Shown here: positions 47,665 through 59,479 of the stretch, piece by piece
How positions within the stretch are numbered: position 1 is the first letter of the stretch
Layout of the letters: every line of letters starts with the position of its first letter
NCBI RefSeq assembly: GCF_032854445.1
Contig: NC_088300.1
Coordinates: forward strand, 5,952,001-6,016,000
Direction: 5' to 3'
DNA length: 64,000 nucleotides
DNA from: Liolophura sinensis
Lineage: Eukaryota; Mollusca; Polyplacophora; Chitonida; Chitonidae
Position numbers and translations under genes: made by a program
Notes under the pieces: generated by a model
Database searches by the model: none
The model's input: the letters and a program-made list of their open reading frames with translations, nothing else
Told to the model about the DNA's origin: nothing

Positions 47665-50480
47665 GTAACGAGACCCGTCTTTAAATATTGTATTATATTT
47701 TTTCATTTACCTGGTCAATGTCTGTTCCATTACTAGAAGTTACCATTACTTCTGATTTGGTTACTGGTTTAGTAACTGTAGGGGTTGTTCATACTTTGCC
47801 TGTGGAAGGTATTTCCTTTTTGCTGGGTAATGACTTAGCAAGAGATAAAGTTAAGGTGTGTCCTCATGTCTGTAGTGTTCCGGTTTTGGACGGAAATACA
47901 GGACGAGTTTCCCTCTTGTCTGGTTACCAGGTCACAGAAAAAAGCTAGAGAGAAGGAAGACAATTTTTCTATCGCTACTGAGGATTCAGCAGGTAATATG
48001 AATTTGGCTGATACTTTTGTTCATGATATTGGTGATGTAGAGGGTAGTCAAGACAGATATGTTTTCTCTCGATCTGATGTGGTTTAACAACAACAGTCAG
48101 ATCGTGAATTAAGGGAATTAAATAAGTCTGCTTTATCTGTGGAGGAAATAGTTGATGTACCTGTTGGTTATTACATCGAGGATGAGTTGTTGAGAAGAAA
48201 GTATAGATCCCCTCATGTATCAGCTAATGATCATTGGGCAATTTTAATCTAGTTGTCTTACCTCTAAATTATAGACAGGAAGCACTTAGAATGGCTCATG
48301 AGATTCCAATAGGCGGACATAAGGTGGATATTAGGTGGACATTAGAAAGACAGAAAGTATAAAATCACTCGCCATCTTTACTGGCCTAAGATTCACAGGG
48401 CTGTGGTTAATTTCTGTAACACATGTCTCACCTGTCAGCTGGTAGATAACCTACAGTATAGTGTAATATCTGCACCATCAATTCCAATTCCTGTTTTTTG
48501 ATGAACCTTTTAGTAAGGTACTTACTGATTGCGTTGATCCCTTACTTAGAACTATATCAGGATACAAGTATCTTTTCACAATTGTGTATGCAGCTACTAG
48601 ATTTCCAGAAGCTATCCCAATGAAACAGATAACTACTCCTCAGACCGTTCTTACAGCTTTTCACCAGGTATGATTTACAGTACATGTTACACAATGGCCT
48701 AGTCAGAATGACTGGTGTTCACCAAATGTAGTTATCCCTAAGATCGATGGTTCTATACGCCTAAATGTGAATTAAAGAAAGGTCAATGCTGCAACCAGGA
48801 AGGATTCCTATCCTGTTCCCCGTACTGAGGATTGTATTGATAGGGTAGGAAATGCCAGGTTTATTAGTAAGATTGACCTCCTTAAGGGGGTTACTGGCAT
48901 GTACAATTAACAAATAGAGGTAAGGAGATATCTACCATTGGTGCTCCTTTGGGATTTTATCAGTTTCGTGTCACACCGTTTAGCATAAAAAATAGAGAGG
49001 CTACGTTTCAGAGATTAGCCAATAAGACTGTAGAAGGGATGGAATTTGCGACCTATATAGATGACATTCTTATTGTAAATTACACGTGGGAAGACCGTTG
49101 TAAACATCTGGAGATAATATTCTCTAGTTTGTCTTCATTAGGTTTAGTGACTAAAATTAAAAAGACAGAATTTGCCAAAGGACAAGTGACATACCTTGGT
49201 CATGATGTTGGCGGTGAACAGGTAGTCTCCATGCCATACTGGATTTACCAGTGCGTACTTGTAAGAAAGACATTCTTGAAATGCTTGGATTGTGTGGTTT
49301 TTATCGTATGGCTGTACCCAATTTCAGCGATGTTGCTGCTTCAATGATACAGTTGCTTAAAACGAATGTCAAGTTTGTATGGTCGGATAGTCAGGTTTTA
49401 ATACATGTAGGTTAAAGGCCATTCTATCTAACCCTCCTATTTAGAAAGCTCCAGATTTTAACCGTCCGTTTAAGATGTTATTGGACGCTAGTGACATCTC
49501 AGTAGGAAATCTTTTGCTCCAAGAAGAAGAGGATGGGATAGAACAGCCTGTGAGTTACTTACTACGAAGTTAAATAAACATTGTTCAACTACAGAGGGGA
49601 GGCATTAGGCCTTGTGCTGGCTGTGCAGCATTTTGAAGTGTATTTGACCAGTTGTTCTGGTAATGTCACTGTGTATACTGATCACAACCCTTTGGTGTTT
49701 TCAGAAAAGTTTTTTTTTTAGAAAAGAACAAAAAAATCAGACACTATCGCGATGGTGTTTGACTTTACAGCCTTATGCTCTGGAGATTGTTCATATTGCA
49801 GCTAAAGATAACATGGTGGCTGACATGCTATCCCTTGTAATATTTTGTCTTTATTGTATATATGTATAATATTTAGTGATTGTAAAATCCTTATTGGGGC
49901 CTCCATGGCTCAGTTGGTTAGCGCGCTAGCGCAGCGTAGTGACCTAGTAGTCTCTCACCAATGCGGTCGCTGTGAGTTCATGTCCAACTTATGCTTGCTT
50001 CATCTCCGGCCGTAAGTGGGAAGGTCTTGCAGCAACCTGCAGATGGTCGTGGGTTTCCCCCGGGCTGTGCCCGGTTTCCATCCACCATAATGCTGGCCGC
50101 CGTCGTATAAGTGAAATATTCTTGAATACGACGTAAAACACCAATCAAATAAATAAATAAATAAAAATCCTTAGGATGTTTTCCTTAGGAGGTGGGGTTA
50201 GTGTCGAGAACCCTGTCTTTAAATATTGTATTCTATTTTTTATTTTACCGGGTCAATGTCTGGCTCACATTTTCTCTTTTTGTGTACGTTGTAGTCTGCG
50301 CTGTAATTCAGCCGAGCGTTATGAGTTTCGTGTCATTGTAAATAGGGTATACATTCTGGAAATATCTATCGGTGTAGTAAGCATGTTTACGATCAAACCA
50401 TCCACAATTTTCTTCACGATAGTGTATAAATATGAGCGACGGAGTTGCGAAACTCGCAGTCATTTACTCAAGTCCACTTG
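47665..50480 (+). mobile_element. Ty3/gypsy-class element fragment with copia-like domain order (Gmr1-like)
   Basis: Reading left to right on the plus strand: a retropepsin C-terminal piece (FLLGNDLA, 47688-47870); an integrase zinc-binding region with an MAHEIPIGGH segment and CNTCLTC (48250-48450); the start of the integrase core (TDCVDPLL, 48525) cut off near 48668; reverse transcriptase (VIPKIDGSIRL, FISKIDLL, YIDDILI, 48725-49240); and RNase H (LLDASDISVG, YTDHNPLVF, DNMVADML, 49470-49840). A ~60-bp direct repeat, 47665-47724 and 50201-50262, brackets the block and looks like LTR remnants. Gag is missing and stops and frameshifts are many. The integrase lies upstream of RT, and RNase H is followed directly by LTR-like sequence. 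Confidence 0.82.
49894..50163 (+). mobile_element. tRNA-derived SINE, full length, inserted in the gypsy-class element
   Basis: Starts GGGGCCTCCATGGCTCAGTT (A-box region), B-box-like GTGAGTTCATGTCC, body, tail and AAATAAATAAATA. A 10-bp duplication AAAATCCTTA flanks it at 49884-49893 and 50164-50173. It separates the RNase H end from the LTR-like segment, so it is younger than the retroelement. Confidence 0.93.
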
Positions 50481-51219
50481 AGGGCAGTTATATTTACGGT
50501 CATTCACTGTGAAGGATTTTACCGGCCATTCGACATTCGTCACTTGTAGGCCTATTCCATTATCTGTATGCAGTACTTTGTGAACTTGTGTTTCGCTGCT
50601 TGCTATTTTTGTTGAGACGTTGGTTTGGAGCTATACAGGATCATGGATAGACTGTGCTGGCATTGTTTTGGTGGAGGATTCTTCTTTCATTGTACAAGCT
50701 CCTGCACGTCATTTCAATGGCCAGTAGGCGTATAGTGTTTTTTCTGTAAACTTTATACACTATGGAGGACCCGTATGTACATCTCATCATCTAGTCGAGT
50801 TTCTTCTTTCGTAGAAGATATACTGACAGATTTGAATATATTTTTTCTTCATCTCGGTGAAGGACGGTACATTGTTCTGCTTACCAGGAAATGCACTGTG
50901 AAAAGCGGTATTCTGCTGAGATACGATTTTGCCCCGCAGGGGGCGCCATGCGCGGAGAACGCCCTGACCACATTACTCGAGCCTCTATATTGGGAGTACC
51001 ATGAGTGCGTATACAACTTCTCTGTTCCAGCCGTACATTCTATTACACGGCAGCTTTTGGTGGTCAAATGGTTTGGTATATGTGTCATTTGCAACACATT
51101 TAGAATAAGGAAGCATGAAGCACTGAATTATATATAAAAGAAAACTTGATCAGCATAGTTGATTACCTGAATCCACTATGTAGCTTTAGGAAGCGCGTGT
51201 GGCCACTGTATGCATACAT
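50480..51219. other. No gene recognised
   Basis: A 120-codon open frame at 50775-51137 shows no domain and shares the region with an antisense frame. It may be a further part of the LTR element or unrelated. Confidence 0.45.
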
Positions 51220-51231
51220 ATTAATATAACA

Positions 51232-51500
51232 GGGCCTCCGTGGCTCAGTCGGTTAGCGCGCTAGCGCAGCGTAATGACCCAGGAGCCTCTCACCAATGCG
51301 GTCGCTGTGAGTTCAAGTCCAGCTCATGCTGGCTTCCTCTCCGGCCGTAGGTGGGAAGGTCTGCCAGCAACCTGCGGATGGTTGTGGGTTTCCTCCGGGC
51401 TGTGCCCGGTTTCCACCCACCATAATGCTGGCCGCCGTCGTATAAGTGAAATATTCTTGAGTACTGCGTAAAACACCAATCAAAAAAAAAATAAAATAAA
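51232..51500 (+). mobile_element. tRNA-derived SINE, full length, young
   Basis: Head GGGCCTCCGTGGCTCAGTC with GGTTAGCGCGCTAGCGC, B-box-like GTGAGTTCAAGTCCAGC, C-rich middle, conserved GTCGTATAAGTGAAATATTC tail and an A-rich end. A perfect 12-bp target duplication, ATTAATATAACA, lies at 51220-51231 and 51501-51512. It is the cleanest copy in the window and serves as the family reference. Confidence 0.95.
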
Positions 51501-51716
51501 ATTAATATAACATTTCAACAGCTTCCTTGTGATTGACATGCGGGAGAAGGATCAAAAACTAAATTTGGAAACAGTATTTGGAATCATATTTTTACTCGGT
51601 TTGGATATGAGATATGAGTCACCTTGGCCAGCGTGAACAACCGAACAGACAAACGTCCCCACGTTTCCACATGTGTACAGATATGCCCATCATATCGGTG
51701 GAAGACAAGTGATCAA

Positions 51717-51784
51717 CGAACGTTAGACTGCGCAGACGGCCACACGAACGTTAGAGTGCGCAGACGGCCACACGAACGTCATCG
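51717..51784. repeat. 32-bp tandem duplication
   Basis: 'gaacgttagactgcgcagac' + 'ggccacac' is present twice with a partial third copy, just left of the Harbinger element. Confidence 0.8.
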
Positions 51785-52462
51785 TCCGCTTATCACCCAC
51801 ATAAGCAGTAAGAGACATCGTATAAAGCCCCGTTGACACAGAGACGAACTTTTAGACGAATCATTACAAGTGTAATTCGTAAGCATTCTTAACTGTTCTT
51901 TGGAGAGTCGCGATTAATTCGTGAACAAATTCGTAAACATTCGTAATGTTCGTAAAGAATCGTGAGGCTTTCTTCAACTTTTGCAATCAGTTTTAAATTC
52001 TTAAAAGTTCGTATGTTGTCGTAAACAGTTCTTAAGCATTTTTAATGTGTCGTAATTATGCCCTAAGTGTCCTAAAAGGTCCTTAAACATTCTTGAAGTG
52101 AATTTATTCTTAAAATTTTAGGGAGATTCCAGATCACATTAAGAATAGCTAAGACAATAATACACGTTCGCAATAATTGGTAAGACATTTAAGAATCATT
52201 TACGAACATATACTTGCTTTCCTAAAAGAATTTCTTATCTTTCTCAAAACATACACGAACTTCGGCGAATTCATTTGCGACATTTCAAGAATAGTTTAAG
52301 AATATTCGTATGTGTTTACGACAATTTAAGAACATTTAAGAACACGAACATACGAACTGATTTACGATAATAGTGTAGCACGTGATCAGAGGTTATAAAT
52401 ACATGTCCTGACGTTCGGTCTCATTTCACTCAATATTTCACAAAATTCACTTCAGCGCAAAA

Positions 52463-54660
52463 ATGCCTGCAAAGAGAGGGACAAAACTGGGTGCCAGGGA
52501 GTCCGGGACCAGAATTACTACTGAAACTCACCCACCACCAAGGCTGCTACAGGTAACGGAGGAGGAAAATCTTCCTTCTGACCAGGAAGAGGAGGCCACT
52601 TAACCTGTTCATGACACTGATAAACAAGGTGGTATCGACACACAGGACGATAACAGTGACACACCTGCTGATGAGACTGAGACACCTGCTGCTGCCACTA
52701 AGACACCGGGACACCTGCTGATGACACTCCTAAACCTGCTGATGACACTTCTGTGGATTACACGTTCCAGGACGATAATGGTAGTGATGGGAGCAGTTTA
52801 GATGATGGGCCCAGGAAGAAGAAGCGCCGGCAGCCCAATCTACTAATAGATCAAAGGCAGGAGGTGGAGCTGGCAGAATGGTACGTGGAAACTGAAGGCT
52901 TCTACAACGCAAGACAGACATGACGAAGAATGCCAAAATATATAGTTTGACCTGTAAGGGCCGTTTTCAACTGTGGATAAGCCGCATTTTTGGTCTTAAA
53001 AATGGTCAGAAAGTAGGAGTACGGCTTATTCTTCAGTACAGAACATAATGAACATTTGTCTTGCTCAGTAGCATGCTAGCTTTCCAAGCCACGCCTGGGC
53101 AGATGCTAATTTCCATTAAAAAGCTGTTCAGCCAAGTTACATACGGCTGTTGTAATCCTATTGCTTGATTTGACACTGCATACTCAAGTAGTAACCTCTA
53201 AAAACTTTCATCATTTCCAATAACATTGACATTTTTATCTGCTTTCTGTTTAAGATGATCAGCTTAACACATTCTTCACGTCCATGAGGGCGAGATATGT
53301 CAAGATCACGAAGGTCGTCTGGTCAAGCGGCTGTGGAACTCACTGAGAGGGAGCAGTACATATTCAAGACATTTCCATTTCTTGACACCCATGTCAGCAG
53401 GAGCAAGAGCCGCAAATCTGACAAGGCTGGTTCCGTACACAGCATTTTAAATAGTTTTTTTTTTCCAAAATTTAATAAATATAATAAAAATTTTTTAAAA
53501 TAATTCATCTAACTTTAGAACTTATCCCAGCCTTGCATGAAATCAAAACAAGGAATTACAATCATTTTTATAGCAGTATGTACATATTTATTTACACTTT
53601 AATAATTATTTACTGATAATTTCAGTAGCTTCTATAACTGATCAATTATTAAATGAATAAAATTAAATAAATAAATCATTAATAAATGTTTCCTTCTTGT
53701 TGATTTTGTGCCGCGGACACAGGATCAGATACCTGCAACATACAAACAAAAAAAAAACAAACAACAACAACAAGCAATGTGTTACTGTTATTATAAACGT
53801 TTCAGTTCCCGTTTCAACTTCCCTGACTTCAGAACAGTCAACTCTGCCAGTTCCACCTCCCAACCCACACATTCTACCTCTATTCGACCCGCTACGGGTC
53901 CCATCCAAGCCTGTCACTATCAGTGATGAGGATGTCACCATTGTCAAACAAGAGAATGACAACCAGGACTGGGAATTACCTAGATCTGGATCGGGCAAGG
54001 GCAAGGGCAAGCCCAACTTGGGCTCTACAGCAGAGGACGGTCTTCCCACACTAACACTTAAGATAAATAAGTGCCCACAAGGGTGTAAAATGATTTTAAG
54101 TAAAACTATTTATAACATAACATTTACTGATGGCTGGACATTATTTTCTAATTTTTAGTATTTAAATTCTAATTTCACATAATATTTAATTCAAAAATTT
54201 CCATTATTTAGTGAACACTGCATAATATTTCTTTGTCTTTTGGAAATGTCTTTAATGATAGCCATAATCCACATTTATATGAAAGGTACTTAACTGTGCA
54301 ACACTTTATATGAAAGGTACTTAACTGTGCAACACTTTATGTTTTGCAGTTAACTGACCGTGCAAACCAGGTTGCGGAAGCTCGTAAGATGGTCTCATCC
54401 AAGAGCCCGCATTAGGAAGTCCAGAAATGTGTCAGTTACTTGACCACCCAACTACAGAAAGTTTCAGAGGAATTATGGTTTGACTTCTTCATGGCAGCAA
54501 TGAATCTTGTTTCACCGCTACAGCTCACGTTCCCACCAACAGCACCACCAACAGCAACAAGGCTTTCAGCATCGATTACCAACTGATATGTTTGCTCAGA
54601 CTCAAGTTTATCCCCAACCTATGATACAGGAGCAGCCTGTGTAGCAGTAGAACCAGTATG
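52463..54660 (+). pseudogene. Harbinger accessory (MADF/Myb-like) protein, broken
   Basis: Starts at ATG 52463 (MPAKRGTKLGARESG). Coding pieces: an acidic N-terminus with frame breaks, a nuclear-type KKKRR stretch and the first MADF helix (LAEWYVETEGFYNARQ, to ~52918); after an intron the rest of MADF (53253-53455, TEREQYIFKTFPFLDTHV); a Pro-rich linker (~53785-54070); and a C-terminal BESS-like piece (54350-54600). In-frame stops follow EEEAT and SSKSPH, and at least two frameshifts are present. In intact elements this protein binds the transposon ends and brings the nuclease to the nucleus. Confidence 0.8.
54277..54343. repeat. 33-bp direct duplication
   Basis: 'tatatgaaaggtacttaact' + 'gtgcaacacttta' occurs twice in tandem, within the Harbinger element. 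Confidence 0.85.
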
Positions 54661-55724
54661 GGAGGCAAAACCCTGTAAGCCATCAACTAGTTACACCTTA
54701 ATGGGCCCCTAGACTCTCACCCCATGGAGGGAAAGACACACCATCATTTAGCCCTTTAATCGATATAATGAAAATGTCCCTTGATTAGAATTTTTAAATG
54801 ACTTAAAAACTGTAATATTTGGCTTCAAGGCAACATCAAGAGTTTTTGGAAGAAATCTTGACATTTATATGAACACTTGAAGTCTTGCCATTATGAAAAC
54901 TTGCAGTTATGAACACTTGTCATTATGAACTCTTGCCATTATGAACTCTTACCATTATGAACACTTGAAATCTTCCCATTTTTAATAACTTAAATCTTAA
55001 TAGTTTTGCCAAATGGAAGAATGTGAATCTGGTTAAACGACTTTGTAATCATTGCAGATGCTTGTAAATATGTTAAAATAGTTTGCATTACAATTCAGAA
55101 AGAAACCTTTTAATATTAAAGGTTGTAAACTGTACTTTAAATCTTGTCTCTGCATTGCAATACATTCCCAAGGGGGACTTATTTGTTTGCGAAATATATT
55201 AAAGTAAAGAAATAAAACTACACTAAGAGTTAAAATGGAAAACATTAAAATAAAAAAAATAAAACCAAATTAAGAAAATAACCTAAAAATAACTTAATAA
55301 CTAAATAACAAAATAGATAAATTTTAAAAATAAGATAAAATAACATAAAGTAGATACAAGAAAAAACTGTACAATAAGAAGGAAATTTCAGAGAGGACAA
55401 AAGAAAATTTAATCCATCACAATGAACTCGACTCTCTTTGGTTCCCATTTCATTGTTGTTAACATACATCTAAAGCTGTACTGAATACCATGCATTTATA
55501 AATACGTTTACACTTCTCGGTTTAATGCTACAATAATTATTTATTAAATAAACATTAATAATGTATACCTTTTTGACAAATAATACTTAAACATATGAAA
55601 ATGAATTAATAATTAAATAGACATCAGTAAATTTTAAAATTTTACAATTAATATTTAAATAAATATTTATTTTAACAAATAATAGTTAAATACATAGAAA
55701 TAACTTGATAATTACCTCGCTTTG

Positions 55725-56600
55725 GGTAGGGCCTCATTAACCAGGTGCGTAAGGCAAAAGCATCATCTCTGACAATTACATAAGGCAATGGCTGGTCATC
55801 ATTTGGAAATGGTTCTGGAGCACTGATGCTAAAATCCAGAGCTTCATGTACATCACTTTCTTTGAAGATACCTCCATCAATGCAATTGCCATTGGCACAA
55901 ATGTTAACGCATAAAAGTTTGCAGTTGGCATCAGCAAGGCCTAATATGACAATAGAATTCTTATGCTTGTAGTAGAATGATCCCCCATCGGATGGACAAC
56001 GGATGGCAACATGTTTTCAATCTAAAGCACCAATGGTGCTATGAAAATTCCATCTACTTGTTTCCATCTGAATTGTTTGGCAACATCTTTCCACTGCTCT
56101 GGTGTATTCGGACACGGTAAAATTTCTTCCAGGAGCTCTGTAATGATGACCTCACATGTCTGTGGAATTATACGGCATATTGTGTTGTGAACAACCCTGA
56201 AACCAAATTGAAGGCTTTAATATCACTCACCAGTTGTTATGTAACCCCGTGTAATGCCAAGACGTAGGCATTGTTCCAGGGACTCTCATGAATGTGCCTT
56301 ACTTTTGGAGGTGGGGTGTTAGACGTTCACCATTTCGGTGGTAACGGGGTAATTTCGCATGTCAGGGATGACACGGAGGAAGTTTTTGCAGCAAATGATG
56401 TCTTCTCTATGCAATTCAGCCAATAAGTGTTCATACCGTCCATAATCTGACGTACGCAGCAGCCAAGGAGTAGCCCAAACACACCTCTTTGCTGGTTTCT
56501 TTTTTTCAGGCAACTTTCTTTTTTGGCACATTAGGAGATGGGCAGCTGCCCGTAATAGATTCTCTTCTTCCCAGAGACAATAATCGTCTTCGGAGTCCAT
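55725..56600 (-). pseudogene. Harbinger transposase (DDE_Tnp_4 nuclease), broken
   Basis: ATG at 56600 (MDSEDDY) leads to the N-terminal WATPWLLRTSDYGRYEHLL block. After an intron or gap come FGFRVVHNTICRIIP, EQWKDVA, HSTIGALD, KHVAIRCPSDGGSFYY, LADANCKLLCVN, NDDQPLPYVIV and DDAFALRTWLMRPY. The usual Gly after the first catalytic Asp (ALDGKH) is a TGA stop. A 1-bp frameshift precedes it near 56070. The last exon with the catalytic Glu (normally in an RRVVENAFG-like motif) was not found in 54700-55720. Confidence 0.88.
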
Positions 56601-56830
56601 GATGGAGAAGGAAATGAGGGGGAAAATGCTCAACAAGCCCCTTCATATAATTCCAAATCCCTGTTTGTTTCAAGTTTTTCGGAATTTTGCTTGTCAAATT
56701 TCGTAATTCATGTCGAAAGTGTGTCTTAACTGTGTCTCAAGTTGTCTTAAACATTATTTATGATTCTTAAGCATTCGCATATTCTTGCAAGCAGTTGCAA
56801 ATTAATCGTATTCTGTCTTATTTTAGTCTT

Positions 56831-56943
56831 CTGCGTTTCTCCCGGGCTTTTTACCCGGTTTCCTCCCACCATAATGCTAGCCGTATAAGTGAAATATTCT
56901 TGAGTATGCCGTAAAACACCAATCAAATAAATAAATAAATAAA
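56831..56943 (+). mobile_element. 5'-truncated SINE inserted in the Harbinger element
   Basis: The 3' half of the SINE family with an AAATAAATAAATAA end, flanked by a perfect 12-bp duplication TATTTTAGTCTT (56819-56830 and 56944-56955). It postdates the transposon. Confidence 0.92.
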
Positions 56944-57689
56944 TATTTTAGTCTTGAATATTCTTAACAGATTCGTGTGAACTATATCGAATTTACCATC
57001 TAATTCGTCACTATGTCGTGTTTTTCTTAAACTTGTTGTATACATTTCTTAATGATTCTTTACATTCGTAAAGATGGCTAAATTCTGGTGCTTTTTTTCA
57101 GGAATGTTAGTGAAGGTTAGTTCATGAGTGTTCGTCTCTTAATCGTTAGTAACGTTCTTCTAAGTGGGAACAGGGCTTAAATCTGTATGGGACAGACATT
57201 ATAAAGTTTGGCCTGAAATGTTAAATTTGTTATTAAGTGTGGTAAGTATTCATGGAGTTGAAATTTAAAGACATGAATTTGAGTCAGAATGAATAAAAAT
57301 ACGTTTACTGACAACCTAGCTCTTACTTCAGACATTTTTGGCATAAACTATGACGATTCGATGAAAACAAATGTAAAATTCCAGTCAAGATAGTGTTCCA
57401 CACTTAGGCTTGCCGAAAAAAGCCATTAGAAATTAATTTATCACCTTTACGTCAATCATGAAATACTAAATGAAGTTGCCACATTTGAAAAGATTATATA
57501 CAATGTAGAACTATAGGCCTTCAGTAGGCCTACTATTTTCATGTATTTACTGCACTCAAGAAATACCTAGGCGTGCCCTTTGATATTCGTTTATCCCGTG
57601 GATGACTGACATGAATTTTGTTATTGTTAAAAAATTAAAACATTATACTGGTGTCTGGGTGATCATTCATGTAGGAGAAACCATGCACT

Positions 57690-57940
57690 AAAAGATGGGG
57701 TGCAGGCCGAAATGTAGTGGATAGAGGCACTTGCCTTTCAGTCGTTATATGTAACACGCGGGTGGGGGGTTCAAATTCGGTGGTGAGTACATGTCAGAAA
57801 GCGTTTTAGTAACTTGCCAACGGTCAGTGGTTTACTCCTGGCATTCTGGTTTCCTCTATAAAACTGCCCGCGTTATGGTATCAATGAAAAATTCTTCAGT
57901 ATGGAGTTAGACAATAACGAAATCAATTAATAAACAAATA
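57690..57940 (+). mobile_element. Diverged SINE-like element, second family
   Basis: Has a tRNA-like head ('tgtagtggatagaggcac', 'gggggttcaaattcggtgg' as B-box) and a tail related to the main family ('atgaaaaattcttcagtatg', 'gagttagacaat', 'aataaacaaataa'). The body differs from the common SINE. Confidence 0.6.
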
Positions 57941-57944
57941 AGAG

Positions 57945-58700
57945 AGGCGAAAATTCAATCCAATCGTTGTATGGCTTGGAGCAGAAGACGTAAACTGTGT
58001 CTGTTGCAAGCAATGTTGAATTTAAGCCTGGCGGCCGAAAGCCCCGCACCTCGTCCTTCACCTTGGTCCGTTCAGTCATGCAGGGTCGTTAATCTCGGTA
58101 TAATGGTCACCATACAACTGCTGACTTCGTGATCTAAAGGTCACATGTTTTTGTAGTAAATTTGTCCCCTAATATTCGCATGGCGCCATGCCAAACCACC
58201 ACATGCAGCACATCAACCATGTATGATTAAAAGGTTTCCTGAGCTGTTTTTGCTGGAAGTAATGTTACAGCATTGTCAGCTTGGTGACGTCAAGAGAGTT
58301 TGGTAGTCTTGGGCAAAAGGTTGTTATTAGATCAAAACAAACATATATTTAGATATTTTTTATCTAGGTGCAAAGTAACAGTTCAGAAATGTATAGTGTA
58401 TCGACAACCTATGACATCTGTGTGGCAGTGGTATCCAGTCAGTGACCCAGCAGTCTTCAGTTCGCAGGCAAACTTTGGACCTACTTGCACGAAGTTCGCA
58501 TGTGTAACCTAAAAGGCCTGTTTTTCCTGATATGTGGGTAACGTAAAAAAAACACAACCCATGAGCCTCGGGCAGGACTGTCCCGCACATACTACTTGGA
58601 TGCTACTTGGTAGACATGCAAATGCACCAGAAATAAAAGCACTATTTAATAATTCAGTGTTTCATACGCAGACTAAGGTAGGCATACTATACACACGACA
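57945..58700. other. No gene recognised
   Basis: Small overlapping frames on opposite strands at 58300-58590 show no domain. Nothing else can be supported. Confidence 0.5.
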
Positions 58701-58701
58701 A

Positions 58702-58832
58702 CGCCGTGAAAACCTGCGCATGGTCGTAGGTTTCCCCGGTCTCTACCCCACTTTCCTCCCTGTCCACCGTCGTGTAAGCAAAATATTCTTGAATACGGCG
58801 TAAAACACCAATCAAAAAAATAAATAAATAAA
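58702..58832 (+). mobile_element. SINE 3' fragment
   Basis: 'cctgcgcatggtcgtaggtt', 'ctttcctccc', 'aaatattcttgaatacggcg', 'taaaacaccaatc' and an A-rich tail. Confidence 0.88.
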
Positions 58833-59221
58833 CAACTCAACGCCTTGACGGTATAAAACGAAACAATTTAGCTCTTTTGGAAAAATACCTACTTTTCAAA
58901 ATAAAATTTAAAGGCTGCATTTGTGTACAGTGCCGTTCCTAGTCACTGCAGGGCACACTTTTCAAACATTTATAGGTATAATATATAAATATACATATAT
59001 ACGTATATACTGCATAGATCTATTTTTAATAATTTAATAATTTTTTATATTTGCTTTTTTCCGCTCAAAGTAATGAGTATATACTTACTAAAAATATAAA
59101 ACTATACTTTACAGACAAAATAACTTCAAACTGTTACGTGTTTAATCATTTGCCACACAAAAAATTACACATTTTTGTGGCCTTAAAAAGATATACATTT
59201 GTAGGAAACACTGACACATAA

Positions 59222-59352
59222 ATAGCAACCTGCGGATGGTCGTGGGTTTTCCCCGGGCTTTGCTCGGTTTCCTCCCACCATAATGCTGGCCACCGTCGTA
59301 TAAGTGAAATTTTCTTGAGTACGGTGTAAAACACCAATCAAATAAATAAATA
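59222..59352 (+). mobile_element. SINE 3' fragment
   Basis: 'gcaacctgcggatggtcgtg', 'cctcccaccataatgctggc', 'cgtataagtgaaattttctt', then AAATAAATAAATA. 5'-truncated. Confidence 0.9.
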
Positions 59353-59479
59353 TATTATAATTTGCGAAAATAAAGTCCTGGCCCTTCTAAACAGTTTGTT
59401 AGCATTTTAAGGTAAAATTTATGGAAAATAAAAATGGTGCTAAGTACAGTGAATTGTAATTCCACCAAAGGTAAAAAGT

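Larger units (their letters stand above)
51826..57177. mobile_element. PIF/Harbinger DNA transposon, complete in length, inactive
   Basis: The termini are imperfect inverted repeats: left AGCCCCGTTGACACAGAGAC, right (reversed) AGCCCTGTTCCCACTTAGAA, each followed by AGACGAAC-type words and 'ttcgtaa/cttaag'-rich subterminal sequence. TAA immediately outside both ends (51823-51825, 57178-57180) is the 3-bp duplication expected of this superfamily. Inside lie the two usual genes, convergent: a MADF/Myb-like protein on plus and the DDE nuclease on minus. Both are broken. A SINE has inserted at 56831. Length is 5352 bp. Confidence 0.92.

Noticed and set aside
49894-49970. tRNA gene candidate
   Set aside because: The A- and B-box words belong to the SINE head; no complete cloverleaf with acceptor stem could be drawn, and the same sequence recurs in other SINE copies.
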